DNA from: an uncultured Bacillota bacterium
GTDB lineage: Bacteria > Bacillota > Clostridia > Christensenellales > Pumilibacteraceae
NCBI GenBank assembly: GCA_949294845.1
Contig: CASFJH010000045.1
Span: forward strand, 1 to 49,215
Length of the DNA stretch: 49,215 nt
Direction of reading: 5' to 3'
Part shown: in pieces, positions 18,416-27,280 of the stretch
How positions within the stretch are numbered: the stretch's first letter is position 1
How the letters are laid out: each line of letters starts with the position of its first letter
The notes under the pieces: model-generated
Told to the model about the DNA's origin: nothing
The model's database searches: none
What the model saw: only the letters and a program-made list of their open reading frames with translations
Translations under genes and position numbers: made by a program

Positions 18416-19077
18416 GAGATATCCTTTTTTGCGGCTTTTTCGGCTGATGCGCTTTCGAGCTTTTCTATTCTTGCGGTAAGCTCGGCTATTTTTTCGCAAA
18501 GGTTGTTGCATTCTTCCGTTACGGGATCGGGCAGGGTCTGGTCGAGATCGTCCACGCGCTCGCCGCCGATACGGACCACCCGTCCGGGAACGCCTACGAC
18601 GGTGGCGTTAGGTGGGACTTCCTTGAGTACGATTGAACCGGCGCCTATTTTAGCGCCCTTGCCGACGGTGAAGGGGCCGAGCACTTTTGCTCCCGCCGAT
18701 ATCATGACGTTGTCGCACACGGTAGGGTGGCGTTTGCCCTTATCCTTGCCTGTGCCGCCCAGTGTGACGCCCTGGTATATGAGAACGTTATTGCCGACTT
18801 CTGCCGTTTCTCCGATGACGACGCCCTCGCCGTGATCGATGACGACGCCCGTTCCGATTTTTGCAGCCGGGTGGATTTCGACGCCGGTCAGAAATTTTGC
18901 GAGCTGACTGATAATGCGCGCGACCAGTCTCCAGCGATGCAGATACATGAAATGAGCGAAACGATACATTACCAGCGCGTGAAAACCGCTGTAAGTGAGA
19001 ATCACTTCCAGTTTATTGCGCGCCGCGGGATCGTGTCTGAATACGGCGTTAAGATCTTTTTTTACCTTTTCGAGCAC
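18409..19077 (-). CDS. cysE: Serine O-acetyltransferase
   Basis: CysE makes O-acetylserine from serine and acetyl-CoA, the first committed step of cysteine synthesis. The 222-aa product has a helical N-terminal domain and a left-handed beta-helix of hexapeptide repeats (VEIHPAAKIGTGVVIDHGEG, where the His is catalytic, then TVCDNVMISAGAKVLG). The start is GTG at 19077 with AGAGGA 5 nt upstream. A hydrophilic C-terminal tail of about 40 residues forms a short coiled coil. It follows marR by 12 nt and overlaps cysS. Confidence 0.93.
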   Translation of the reverse strand: MLEKVKKDLNAVFRHDPAARNKLEVILTYSGFHALVMYRFAHFMYLHRWRLVARIISQLAKFLTGVEIHPAAKIGTGVVIDHGEGVVIGETAEVGNNVLIYQGVTLGGTGKDKGKRHPTVCDNVMISAGAKVLGPFTVGKGAKIGAGSIVLKEVPPNATVVGVPGRVVRIGGERVDDLDQTLPDPVTEECNNLCEKIAELTARIEKLESASAEKAAKKDISC

Positions 19078-19089
19078 AATATATTCCTC

Positions 19090-19500
19090 TTATCCCAAGA
19101 AAGACAGCAGATTAATGATTTCGTCGATTTGTCCGCAGGCCTCTTCATAATCCTTTTGGTCAGTAAGAATGTTATCGAAGCCGCGTTCTATTACTTCCAG
19201 TCTTTTTTCAAGGTATTTGCGGCCGGCGTCTGTTATCGACAGCGACACTTCGCGCCTGTCGTGCAGTCCGCGCGTTTTTTCTATCAGCCCGTCTTTCTCC
19301 AGCGCGTTCGCAAGGGCGGTGGCGTTCGGCTTGGCGACGCACAGCGCCGTTATTAGTTCGCCGGCTTTGAGCGGTCTGTCTTTAAGGAGAAACAGCACTT
19401 TGGTCTTGAGACTCAACGTGCTTTTCTTAGAAGTTTCTCCCTCGCACATACACGCGCGGCGCAATAAAATTTTAAGCTCGACAAGCTTATCCGAAATCAT
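19090..19500 (-). CDS. MarR-family transcriptional regulator
   Basis: A winged helix-turn-helix regulator of 136 aa. ATG 19500 is preferred over GTG 19506 because the AAGGTAGGTG ribosome binding site would abut the GTG. The wHTH region runs from about residue 35 to 95 (KAGELITALCVAKPNATALANALEK as helices, then DRREVSLSITDAG as the wing). It contains a CMC motif near residue 20 that could sense thiol oxidation, but this is only a suggestion. It leads the cysE-cysS operon, and a palindrome overlies its own -10 box, indicating autoregulation. Confidence 0.85.
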   Translation of the reverse strand: MISDKLVELKILLRRACMCEGETSKKSTLSLKTKVLFLLKDRPLKAGELITALCVAKPNATALANALEKDGLIEKTRGLHDRREVSLSITDAGRKYLEKRLEVIERGFDNILTDQKDYEEACGQIDEIINLLSFLG

Positions 19501-19516
19501 TTGCACCTACCTTATT

Positions 19517-19549
19517 AATCAGTATATTACTTATTCGTCCGTTTGTCAA
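19517..19549 (-). promoter_or_regulatory. marR-cysE-cysS promoter with operator
   Basis: On the minus strand TTGACA (19549-19544), 17 bp, TATACT (19526-19521). A 19-bp palindrome (19517-19535) with core AGTA-TAT-TACT covers the -10. The predicted leader is about 13 nt. Confidence 0.75.
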
Positions 19550-19598
19550 TTTATTATGATATAATAACCTGTTTTTAAATAAAAAATATAAAAACCTT

Positions 19599-19630
19599 TT
19601 GACATTTACTTCGCGATGTAGTATTATAAT
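19599..19630 (+). promoter_or_regulatory. Promoter of the phosphoribosyltransferase gene
   Basis: TTGACA (19599-19604), then TATTAT (19622-19627) at 17 bp, or TATAAT (19625-19630) at 20 bp. It lies back to back with the marR promoter. Confidence 0.7.
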
Positions 19631-19636
19631 AGCAGA

Positions 19637-19732
19637 CGCTTTTGCCGGGCAAAGCGCCCTGCGCATAATGTCCGCGCGCAGACGTGCGCGGCTGCTCGGA
19701 CGCATTAAAGCGGGGAAAAGAGAGGTAAGCAA
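19637..19732 (+). promoter_or_regulatory. Structured 5' leader of the phosphoribosyltransferase gene
   Basis: This leader of about 95 nt is GC-rich. An 8-bp hairpin CCGCGCGC-AGAC-GTGCGCGG (19672-19691, one G-U pair) sits inside possible outer pairing of TAATG (19666-19670) with CATTA (19703-19707). An alternative TCCG/CGGA pairing (19671-19674 with 19697-19700) would compete with the central hairpin. No known riboswitch consensus is recognised. Confidence 0.45.
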
Positions 19733-20275
19733 ATGAAAGATTTTCTGACTATTGACATCTGCGGAGTAAAGGCCGATCTGCCCATTCTGCCGCTGCCCAG
19801 CGGAATACGCATCGCGTTTTTCAATCTGCACGGCAACCAGACTCTTACCGAACACTGCGGCAAAAAAATTGCCGAACGTATCAAAGATTCCGGAGCGGAA
19901 GTAGTCATTACGGCCGAAAGCAAGGGGCTGCAGCTGGCGCATGTCGTAGCGCGCGAGCTCGGACAGCCTTATTACGCCGTGGCGCGCAAGACGCAGAAGC
20001 TGTATATGCAGGACGGCATAAGCGTGACCGTTCAGTCCATAACAACAGGAGGCGAGCAGAAGCTTTACCTTTCGCATCACGACGTAATGCTGCTGAAAGG
20101 GCGTAAAGTCGCCATCGTCGACGACGTTATTTCGACGGGCGGCTCGCTGCGCGGACTTGAGGCGCTGGTGCGCGAGGCCGGCGGGGAAATAGTGGTAAAA
20201 GCCACGGTTTTGGCCGAAGGCGACGCCGCCGACCGTAAGGACATACTCTATCTGCAGAAAATACCGCTGCTGTAA
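19733..20275 (+). CDS. Purine-type phosphoribosyltransferase
   Basis: A 180-aa type I phosphoribosyltransferase of the Apt/Xpt-like group, which converts a purine base and PRPP to the nucleotide. The PRPP loop is VAIVDDVISTGGSL; TAESKGLQLAHVVA is the PPi loop region; LHGNQTLTEHCGKKIAERI is the hood. The base specificity (adenine or xanthine) cannot be decided from sequence. GAGAGG before the ATG is a good ribosome binding site. It is preceded by a structured leader and followed 20 nt later by an esterase gene. Confidence 0.8.
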   Translation: MKDFLTIDICGVKADLPILPLPSGIRIAFFNLHGNQTLTEHCGKKIAERIKDSGAEVVITAESKGLQLAHVVARELGQPYYAVARKTQKLYMQDGISVTVQSITTGGEQKLYLSHHDVMLLKGRKVAIVDDVISTGGSLRGLEALVREAGGEIVVKATVLAEGDAADRKDILYLQKIPLL

Positions 20276-20295
20276 TTTAAGGTAAGAAGCGTCCT

Positions 20296-20919
20296 ATGCT
20301 TGAGAAACATAATAATATAACGTATCTGATAGAATATCCGGAAAACTTTGACGAGTCGTTGAAATATCCGGTTCTGTTTTATATACACGGCGCGGGCGGC
20401 CGCGGCACCGACAGGAAGAAACTCGGCGAGTACGAGGTTTGCGTTTACCGCAGAGAGCACCCGGATAAATTTCCTTTTATACTTGCGGTGCCGCAGTGCG
20501 AATATAATTCGTGGTTCGATATTTTCGAACAGCTTCAGGAATTCGTAAGATATATTGCCGGATTGCCGTATGCCGACGGTAAAAACGTTTTTCTTACCGG
20601 TTCTAGCATGGGCGGCTATGCGTCTTACCAATTGCTGATGTCGATGCCCGATGTTTTTGCCGGAGCGGTTATCTGCTGCGGCGGAGGTATGTACTGGAAC
20701 GCGGGGAGTATTATGGCGCCGGTACGCATTTATCACGGAAAAAACGATATTTCCGTATTTCCCGATGAAAGCGTTAAAATGTATAACGCGCTTATAAATA
20801 ACGGCAAGAAAGCCGAGCTTTTCCTGCTCGACAATACTGCTCACAACTGTTGGCACGCGGCATATTCCGGCGACGAAACATACGAGTTTTTCAAATCGAT
20901 TATGGCCGGCAAAATCTGA
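20296..20919 (+). CDS. Esterase-like alpha/beta hydrolase
   Basis: A 207-aa cytosolic hydrolase similar to the phospholipase/feruloyl-esterase-like group. Visible elements are LFYIHGAGGRGTDR (oxyanion hole), nucleophile elbow TGSSMGGYASYQ, YHGKNDISVFP with the acid, and NTAHNCWHAAY with the catalytic His. No signal peptide is present, so it would work on imported or internal esters. It lies between the phosphoribosyltransferase and the transporter, probably on the same transcript. The AAGG at 20279-20282 is rather far from the ATG. Confidence 0.8.
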   Translation: MLEKHNNITYLIEYPENFDESLKYPVLFYIHGAGGRGTDRKKLGEYEVCVYRREHPDKFPFILAVPQCEYNSWFDIFEQLQEFVRYIAGLPYADGKNVFLTGSSMGGYASYQLLMSMPDVFAGAVICCGGGMYWNAGSIMAPVRIYHGKNDISVFPDESVKMYNALINNGKKAELFLLDNTAHNCWHAAYSGDETYEFFKSIMAGKI

Positions 20920-20935
20920 TCGGCTTACCCTTTTT

Positions 20936-22387
20936 ATGCGAAGCAAATATACTTCTACCAGATACGCTTGTTACGCAACTAATTTTTCCATGTCGGTGTG
21001 CGCCAGTCTGTCGCCGTTACTTTTTCTTACGTTCCGCAACTCATACGGAATTTCCTTTTCGCTGCTCGGAATGTTGGTGCTTATCAATTTCTGCACGCAG
21101 CTTGCTATCGATCTGGTATTTTCGTTTTTATCGCACAAATTCAATATAAAAAAGACGGTAAGGATTATGCCTTTTCTTACAGTGGCCGGACTGGTAATAT
21201 ATGCGCTCTGTCCGCTGTTTTTTCCTTCGGCGGCGTTTGCCGGAATACTCGTCGGCTCCGTCGTGTTTGCTGCGTCGTGCGGTCTTTCCGAGGTGCTGAT
21301 AAGCCCCGTTATTGCCGCAATACCTTCGGACAATCCCGAAAGGGAAATGAGCAAGCTTCATTCGATATACGCATGGGGCGTTGTGGCTGTTGTAATAGCG
21401 AGCACCGTGTTCCTGTATATTTTCGGCAACGAAAACTGGCCGTATCTGGCGCTTATATGGGCGCTCGTTCCTGCGGCGGCCAGCGTGCTGTTCCTTAAGT
21501 CGGAGATTCCCGAGCTTAAGACGCCTGAAAAAACTTCAAAGGCGTTCGGCCTGTTCAAAAACAAGGCGCTTGTGCTGTGCGTAGCTGCGATTTTTCTCGG
21601 CGGCGCCAGCGAATGTACCATGTCGCAGTGGAGTTCGAGCTATATTGAGAACGCTCTCGGAATTTCCAAGATATACGGCGATATTTTCGGCGTGGCAATG
21701 TTCGCGCTGATGCTCGGACTGGGACGAACGCTTTACGCTAAATTCGGCAAAAAAATCGAGCGCGTGCTTTTGGCTTGTTTTATAGGCACGGTCGTTTGCT
21801 ATCTGGCGGCGGCGCTGTCGGGCAATGCCGTCGTAGGACTGATTGCCTGCGCTCTGACGGGCTTGTGCACGTCAATGCTGTGGCCGGGCAGCCTCATCGT
21901 TTCCGCCGACAAATATCCTGCGGGCGGAGTAGCCGTATATGCGCTTATGGCGGCAGGGGGAGATCTGGGTGCTTCCGTGGGACCGCAGCTTGTGGGACTG
22001 GTGTCCGACGCCGCTGCCGGAAGCGGTTATTTTACTCAATTGGCGCAAACGCTCGGTATGTCGGCCGATGCGATCGGTATGCGCTTCGGGCTGCTGGTGG
22101 CGGCGCTTTTTCCCGTTATCGGCATTGCGATCGTCGTTGCTCTGACGCGTACTGCAAAAAAGCCGCGTGCAGACGTCCTGCTTGGCGAAGCTGCGGCGAG
22201 TCTGGCGCGGTGTGACGCTGAAGCAATTGCCGCAAACGCCGGTTTCCGGCCCGACGTAACGGTGTGCGAACCGAAAAGCCGGACCGATAACGATATAGAC
22301 GATACGGAAGATGCCGACAGAACCGGTACGGACGTTGTCGATACGGAAGATGCCGACAGAACCGGTACAGACGTTGCCGGTCCGTAA
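20936..22387 (+). CDS. MFS transporter, FucP-like
   Basis: A 483-aa major facilitator with about twelve hydrophobic segments. Features such as GASECTMSQWSSSYIENALG and the C-terminal half GLCTSMLWPGSLIVSADKYP resemble the fucose permease-like branch, so a sugar is the likely cargo, though this is an inference. The start is uncertain: no ribosome binding site is visible before 20936, and a second in-frame ATG lies at 20990. The last 70 or so residues form a charged cytosolic tail containing a tandem DTEDADRTGTDV repeat. A clean terminator follows. Confidence 0.82.
   Translation: MRSKYTSTRYACYATNFSMSVCASLSPLLFLTFRNSYGISFSLLGMLVLINFCTQLAIDLVFSFLSHKFNIKKTVRIMPFLTVAGLVIYALCPLFFPSAAFAGILVGSVVFAASCGLSEVLISPVIAAIPSDNPEREMSKLHSIYAWGVVAVVIASTVFLYIFGNENWPYLALIWALVPAAASVLFLKSEIPELKTPEKTSKAFGLFKNKALVLCVAAIFLGGASECTMSQWSSSYIENALGISKIYGDIFGVAMFALMLGLGRTLYAKFGKKIERVLLACFIGTVVCYLAAALSGNAVVGLIACALTGLCTSMLWPGSLIVSADKYPAGGVAVYALMAAGGDLGASVGPQLVGLVSDAAAGSGYFTQLAQTLGMSADAIGMRFGLLVAALFPVIGIAIVVALTRTAKKPRADVLLGEAAASLARCDAEAIAANAGFRPDVTVCEPKSRTDNDIDDTEDADRTGTDVVDTEDADRTGTDVAGP
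22301..22378 (+). repeat. 39-bp tandem duplication in the MFS tail
   Basis: Two nearly identical 39-bp units (22301-22339 and 22340-22378) each encode an acidic 13-residue stretch beginning DTEDADRTG. The frame is preserved. Confidence 0.9.
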
Positions 22388-22425
22388 AAAAGAACCGCAA
22401 ATCGGCTTTTTATAAACGCTTAGGG

Positions 22426-22451
22426 GCGCGTTCTGCGGAACGCGCTTTTTT
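22426..22451 (+). terminator. Terminator after the MFS gene
   Basis: An 8-bp stem GCGCGTTC/GAACGCGC with a TGCG tetraloop is followed by six T. Confidence 0.9.
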
Positions 22452-22577
22452 ATATGGGCAAGGCGTGGCGATTTGAGGGAGACGCTTATAAAAATCACAT
22501 TTATAAACAAACGTGAAATAAAAATGTGCAACCGAGGGAAAGGGAGTGAAAATACAAAAAATTTGCACCCGAAAGAA

Positions 22578-22614
22578 AAAACATGAGTCCGGCGAGCGTC
22601 CGGACTCATGTTTT
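22578..22614 (-). terminator. Terminator of galE, probably bidirectional
   Basis: A perfect 15-bp stem (22578-22592 with 22600-22614, core ACATGAGTCCGG) has a 7-nt loop. It is flanked by an A-run on the left, which is a T-run on the minus strand, and TTTT on the right. The spacer between the two terminators (22452-22577) shows no gene. Confidence 0.85.
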
Positions 22615-22666
22615 AAAAAAGCTGCAGAATGATTTTACGGCGGCAAATGTACGGCCGTATTGTCAA

Positions 22667-23686
22667 TCACTCGGAAAAGCCGTTGGGATTGAGTGTCTGC
22701 CATTTCCACAGACTCGCGCACATTTCGTCTATGCCAAGCTCGGCCTGCCAACCGAGCTCTTTTTTCGCCTTTTCCGCGCTGGCATAGCACGCCGCGATAT
22801 CTCCGGGACGGCGAGGCGCGATGACGTAAGGCAGTTTTTTGCCGCAGGCTTTTTCAAAGGCGTGTATCATTTCGAGCACCGAATAGCCCTTGCCTGTGCC
22901 GAGGTTGTAAATATGAACTCCGGCCGTATTCACGTTGTCCAACGCTTTGACGTGTCCTTTTGCGAGGTCGACTACATGGATATAGTCGCGCACTCCGGTG
23001 CCGTCGGGTGTGGGATAGTCGTTTCCGAAAACGCTGATCTGTTTCAGCTTGCCGCTTGCCACCTGAGCTATATATGGGGTGAGGTTGTTGGGTATGCCTT
23101 TGGGATCCTCGCCTATAAGCCCCGATTCGTGAGCGCCGACTGGGTTGAAATAGCGGAGCAGAATGACCGTCCAGCCCTTGTCCGAGACGTAAAGGTCTTT
23201 AAGTATCTGTTCGAGCATGAGTTTTGTGGAGCCGTAAGGGTTGGTGGTGGATAGCCTGCAGTCTTCGTCGATAGGGAGCCTTTCGGGATCGCCGTAAACC
23301 GTGGCGCTGGAAGAAAAGACGATCTTTTTGACGCCGAATTCCGCCATCGTTTCAAAAAGCACCAAAGAACCGTAGATATTGTTATCGTAATAGGTAAGGG
23401 GAATGGATACGCTTTCGCCTACCGCTTTCAGTCCGGCGAAATGTATAACGCTGTCAAATTTATTGTCGGCAAAAACTTTTTTAAGAGCGTCTCTGTCACG
23501 CAGATCGGTTTTGTAGAACTTTATCTGCTTGCCCGTAATTTTTGCAACGCGCCGCAAGCTTTCTTCGCTGGCGTTGACGAGGTTGTCGACTACTATCGGC
23601 TCATAGCCCGCGCCGATGAGTTCGATAAGAGTATGCGAACCGATATAACCTGCGCCGCCTGTAACCAAAACTTTTTTATTGGCCAT
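22667..23686 (-). CDS. galE: UDP-glucose 4-epimerase
   Basis: GalE interconverts UDP-glucose and UDP-galactose (some members also the GlcNAc/GalNAc forms) using NAD. The 339-aa product is an extended short-chain dehydrogenase: [10 protein letters not shown] (NAD binding), a catalytic Tyr-Lys pair in YGSTK, and SSATVYG before it. AGGAGGT lies 8 nt before the ATG. It is monocistronic with its own promoter. UDP-galactose could feed the adjacent glycosyltransferase cassette or galactose breakdown. Confidence 0.95.
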   Translation of the reverse strand: MANKKVLVTGGAGYIGSHTLIELIGAGYEPIVVDNLVNASEESLRRVAKITGKQIKFYKTDLRDRDALKKVFADNKFDSVIHFAGLKAVGESVSIPLTYYDNNIYGSLVLFETMAEFGVKKIVFSSSATVYGDPERLPIDEDCRLSTTNPYGSTKLMLEQILKDLYVSDKGWTVILLRYFNPVGAHESGLIGEDPKGIPNNLTPYIAQVASGKLKQISVFGNDYPTPDGTGVRDYIHVVDLAKGHVKALDNVNTAGVHIYNLGTGKGYSVLEMIHAFEKACGKKLPYVIAPRRPGDIAACYASAEKAKKELGWQAELGIDEMCASLWKWQTLNPNGFSE

Positions 23687-23716
23687 AGAATCATACCTCC
23701 TGTTTTCTGAGTTCTT

Positions 23717-23745
23717 ATTATAGCATATTCCGCCGATATAATCAA
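23717..23745 (-). promoter_or_regulatory. galE promoter
   Basis: On the minus strand TTGATT, 17 bp, TATAAT with extended -10 TG. The leader of about 25 nt carries AGGAGGT, so this gene is conventionally led, unlike the leaderless set. Confidence 0.8.
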
Positions 23746-23813
23746 GTATTACGGATAAATATTCGGTTTAATTTGATTTCAGGATTATTTAAGTATGTAA
23801 AGTTTACAACGCG

Positions 23814-26360
23814 TCAGTGCAGTATGCGCCGCCGCAGGGCGGAAACGGTTTCCGCCGCGTAAAGGACGGTAGCGGCAAACAGTATGCCGGTAGCCGCCGC
23901 GCTCACCGCCGAGCCGAGACCGAAATATTCGGTCTCGTATTCAAAACGCACGGTATGGTCGCCGGCCGGCACGGCAACTGCCATAAGTCCTTCGTCGGCC
24001 TTCAGCACGCTCGTTTCGTTGTCGTCTATATAAGCTTTGAAGCCCGAATGCCACGCTACGGGAATGAGCATATAGCCGCCGTCGGAGGAGATTTTGCCCG
24101 TAAAACCCGATTTTTTGAATACCGTATCCTGAAGATGCGGCCGTTCGGCAAGCGCGCTTTCAAAAGCCGAATACGGATAGTAAGCGATATAAACGTCTTT
24201 AAGCTCCACGTTTCCTTCGACGGTTATTTCTCCCGGCAGCTCTCCGAAGTTATAAAGATATTCGGTCTGTCCGGTATAAAACTGACCGCCTTTTGCAAAG
24301 AATCTCTGTTCATAAGTATAATTATCCGATTTTATCGTAACGGTAAAATCTTCATCGGGAACGTCGACGGTAAAGCCGAGATACGTTTCGCCGCCGGAGC
24401 CGCAGCCGCTGAATGAATAACTGCCGGTCACGCTTATGTCTCCCGACCGTCGGTATTCGAGCGCGTAATCGTAATCGACGGGGTCCGCGCCGTCTATTGC
24501 CGTAAAGCTTAAGGCGGCGTGCTGCTTTTCGGCCGCCGGAAGAGCTTCGTACTGGGCGGCGGACATTGCCGACGAATATACCGTTCCGAACGGTATCGCG
24601 TTTTCGGTAACGTAAAGCCCTTCGACGCCGGCGGAAGTAAAACCGTAAGGGATGTAACCGTCTGTGACGTAATACGATACGGAGAGCAAAGCCTGCACGG
24701 CTATACGGCCGTTGAGACCGCTCATGCCGAGCGATCCCTGCGTGTTGTAAAGCAGATTCCCCGTAACGAACGAATATTCGCTTTCCGCGGTTACGGTATT
24801 GTAATGAAAGGTTCCGGGTATGCCGTTGTTAAGCGGACGGTTATTGTAGTTGCCGTACCAGTCCGCCGAGTTCGGATAATCGACGCGCCTGAAGCCGGCC
24901 GTTGCCGCGACGTAAGCTTCGGCGGGGGATACAAGCGCGGTGTAACGCTCCTGCGCGCCGCCGTACTCGGCCGAATAGTAAGAAGTAAGAGTCAGCGCCC
25001 ATATAAAGGCGAACGCCGAAAAGGCGGCAAGCGCGCGCTTGGGCGTGACTGCGGCGCACAGCTTACCGAACGACGGTTTTCTGCCGATAAAGTAAAACAG
25101 CATAAACGCATATGCCGCGGTTACGGGAACAGCCAGTACGACGACTGTGACCGACAGCGCTTTGCCGACCAGTCCCGAAAAGCCGAAGTACCACATTCCG
25201 ACTACAATTATAAACCCTGCGGCGCAACAGACGGTTTTAACGGCAGTCCTCACCTGAGACGGCTCTATTTTGTCTGCGTCCATGACGAAAGCCGCGGCGT
25301 ACAGCGCTGAAAAAGACAGCAGATAAACGAACCGGTTATTGACGTAATTGAAAAGGTTGAAAAAATATCCGCCCAACGGCATGAGCACCGCGGCGGTGAG
25401 AATAAGCGCGCATACGGAAGCCGCGCGCGATTTTCTGACGGTAGCCGAAGCGACGGCGAGCGCAACGGTCACCGGAGTAAACATCACGGGAGTGAATGAA
25501 GGTCCGGTTGAAGGTATAAAGAACGTCGCCATTACGGCAATAAAGGCGTCGATGCCGTAGGGGCTGAAGCCTTTTGCGGCGCTCCGCGCGGCGGAGACGT
25601 AACCGTAAGCTACCGGCAGCAGCATAAAGCACGCCAGCAGTATGGCGGTCATATACCAGCCGGCGGCTCTCAGCATGGTCAGAATGAACGGTTTTGCGGC
25701 GCGTTCGCAAAAGCACAGGTAATATACGACGGCGTAAAACACGGCGAACACCGACGTCATATAAAATGTATAGAAATTGCTTATAAGAGTGAAAAAGGCG
25801 AAAAAGATTAAAATAAACGGCTTTTTTTTGTTTATCACATCCTCCAGCCCGCGTATAACGAAAGGCAGATACATCGCTCCTGCGGCGAGATCGGGGTGCC
25901 TTAAATAAGTATACAGCACATATCCCGAAAGCATATACGCAACAGAAACGGCCGTTCTGACTTTAAAGGACCGTATTTTGTCGCCGAGGAAGAAATACAT
26001 TGCCGAGGCAGTTACTAAGAGCTTAACGACGGTCAGCGCCGAGTATGCGGCGAGGAAATTGCCGGTAGGAATGATGTATAGCAGAAGATTGACGGGGTCG
26101 TACATCATGTAGTACGCCATGGACGTCATTGCGTCGGCGCCCAGTCCCATGTTGATGTCGAAAACGTTACCTCCCGAAAACAGGAGTCCGTTTTCAAACA
26201 TATACTGCAGAAAAGTCGCGTGCTGAGTCAGCCCGTCAGCGCCCATTGCCGTCCAGACAAGAGGATTGCCTCTTATGACGAAGGGGATGAGCGCGGCAAA
26301 CAACGCAACCGCCGAAATAAGCAGAAAGATGCCGGCTCGTTTCGCCGCAAAAAAGTTCAT
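23814..26360 (-). CDS. YfhO-family membrane glycosyltransferase-like protein
   Basis: An 848-aa multi-spanning membrane protein of the YfhO family (GT-C fold in known relatives), which acts in glycosylation of cell-surface polymers from lipid-linked sugars. Many hydrophobic segments fill residues 10-450; the early loop TAMGADGLTQHATFLQYM, with its acidic residue, matches the family pattern. An extracellular beta-rich domain covers about 460-810, and a last membrane segment precedes a short basic tail. Its start overlaps the upstream glycosyltransferase stop by 4 nt. With that enzyme and GtrA it forms a three-gene surface glycosylation unit. Confidence 0.85.
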   Translation of the reverse strand: MNFFAAKRAGIFLLISAVALFAALIPFVIRGNPLVWTAMGADGLTQHATFLQYMFENGLLFSGGNVFDINMGLGADAMTSMAYYMMYDPVNLLLYIIPTGNFLAAYSALTVVKLLVTASAMYFFLGDKIRSFKVRTAVSVAYMLSGYVLYTYLRHPDLAAGAMYLPFVIRGLEDVINKKKPFILIFFAFFTLISNFYTFYMTSVFAVFYAVVYYLCFCERAAKPFILTMLRAAGWYMTAILLACFMLLPVAYGYVSAARSAAKGFSPYGIDAFIAVMATFFIPSTGPSFTPVMFTPVTVALAVASATVRKSRAASVCALILTAAVLMPLGGYFFNLFNYVNNRFVYLLSFSALYAAAFVMDADKIEPSQVRTAVKTVCCAAGFIIVVGMWYFGFSGLVGKALSVTVVVLAVPVTAAYAFMLFYFIGRKPSFGKLCAAVTPKRALAAFSAFAFIWALTLTSYYSAEYGGAQERYTALVSPAEAYVAATAGFRRVDYPNSADWYGNYNNRPLNNGIPGTFHYNTVTAESEYSFVTGNLLYNTQGSLGMSGLNGRIAVQALLSVSYYVTDGYIPYGFTSAGVEGLYVTENAIPFGTVYSSAMSAAQYEALPAAEKQHAALSFTAIDGADPVDYDYALEYRRSGDISVTGSYSFSGCGSGGETYLGFTVDVPDEDFTVTIKSDNYTYEQRFFAKGGQFYTGQTEYLYNFGELPGEITVEGNVELKDVYIAYYPYSAFESALAERPHLQDTVFKKSGFTGKISSDGGYMLIPVAWHSGFKAYIDDNETSVLKADEGLMAVAVPAGDHTVRFEYETEYFGLGSAVSAAATGILFAATVLYAAETVSALRRRILH

Positions 26361-27280
26361 TCGTCTTTCTCCGTCTCTTTAACGATGTATACCGGTCTGT
26401 TTTTGACTTCGCGGTGCAGCTTGGCAATATACTCGCTTATTACGGCAAGGCCGCAGAATACGAGGCAGAAGCACAGTGACAGAAAAGTAAACAGCAGCAG
26501 AATAAACGGTGCGGACGAAATGCACGCAAGCACGATGTCGGCGACGGCAAGCCCCAGAAACACCAGCCCGAAAACGAACGCCGCGATGAGATTGAATTTG
26601 AGCGGCGCAGTGGAAAAATCCTCTATACCGGATACCGCGTATTTGGTAAGTTTGGTGAAGCTCCATTTGGTTTTACCGGCGGCGCGGTCGCGGTTTTTGT
26701 ATTCCAGCCATTTCGTTCTGAATCCTACCCAGCCGAAAATTCCCTTTGAAAAACGCTCTCTTTCGCCCAAAGAAAGCACCGCGTCGCATACTCTGCGTGT
26801 CATAAGACGGAAATCTCTGGCGCCGTCGGTAATATCAGCGTCGCTCATGCCGTTTATTATCTTGTAAAACAGTCTTGCGAAAGCGCTTCTCAGTCTGGGC
26901 TCGCCGCGCCTGTCGGTGCGCCTGCAGGCCGCGATATCGTAGCCTTGGTTTAGCGCGTCGAACATTTCCTTAATAAGCTCGGGAGGATCCTGCAAATCGG
27001 CGTCCATAAGGCCGACATAATCGCCGTCAGCCGCCTGCAGACCGGCGTAGATAGCCGCTTCCTTGCCGAAATTACGGGAGAATGAAACATACCTGACGTC
27101 TTTGTCCCTTTCCCGTAACAGCTTGATCTTTTCCAGCGTGCCGTCGCGGCTGCCGTCGTCGACGAAAATTATCTCGTAACCGCCAAGGGAGGACAGCACG
27201 GGACGCACGGCGCCGTAAAACAGGTCGATACATTCCTCTTCATTGTAACAGGGTACGACAATACTTATTTTCACGCGCAT
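26357..27280 (-). CDS. GT2 glycosyltransferase, GtrB/DPM1-like
   Basis: A 307-aa enzyme expected to transfer a sugar from a nucleotide donor to undecaprenyl phosphate on the cytosolic face. The GT-A domain shows VVPCYNEEE, FVDDGSRDGT and DADLQDPPE (metal-binding acids). Two C-terminal transmembrane helices (about residues 230-290) match the GtrB/YkcC arrangement. GAGG lies 4 nt before the ATG, and the gene overlaps gtrA by 10 nt. It would supply the lipid-linked sugar used by the YfhO protein. Confidence 0.9.
   Translation of the reverse strand: MRVKISIVVPCYNEEECIDLFYGAVRPVLSSLGGYEIIFVDDGSRDGTLEKIKLLRERDKDVRYVSFSRNFGKEAAIYAGLQAADGDYVGLMDADLQDPPELIKEMFDALNQGYDIAACRRTDRRGEPRLRSAFARLFYKIINGMSDADITDGARDFRLMTRRVCDAVLSLGERERFSKGIFGWVGFRTKWLEYKNRDRAAGKTKWSFTKLTKYAVSGIEDFSTAPLKFNLIAAFVFGLVFLGLAVADIVLACISSAPFILLLFTFLSLCFCLVFCGLAVISEYIAKLHREVKNRPVYIVKETEKDE

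Noticed and set aside
18416..18511. N-terminal extension of cysS
   Set aside because: It adds 32 very basic residues inside cysE; the known CysS N-terminus begins at MLKIYNT with a ribosome binding site.
17189..18835. A 548-codon plus-strand frame opposite cysS and cysE
   Set aside because: It is a shadow of two clearly identified genes on the other strand and has no recognisable domains.
19637..19732. Purine riboswitch before the phosphoribosyltransferase
   Set aside because: The conserved purine-aptamer core and three-way junction pattern could not be found; only a generic hairpin leader is supported.
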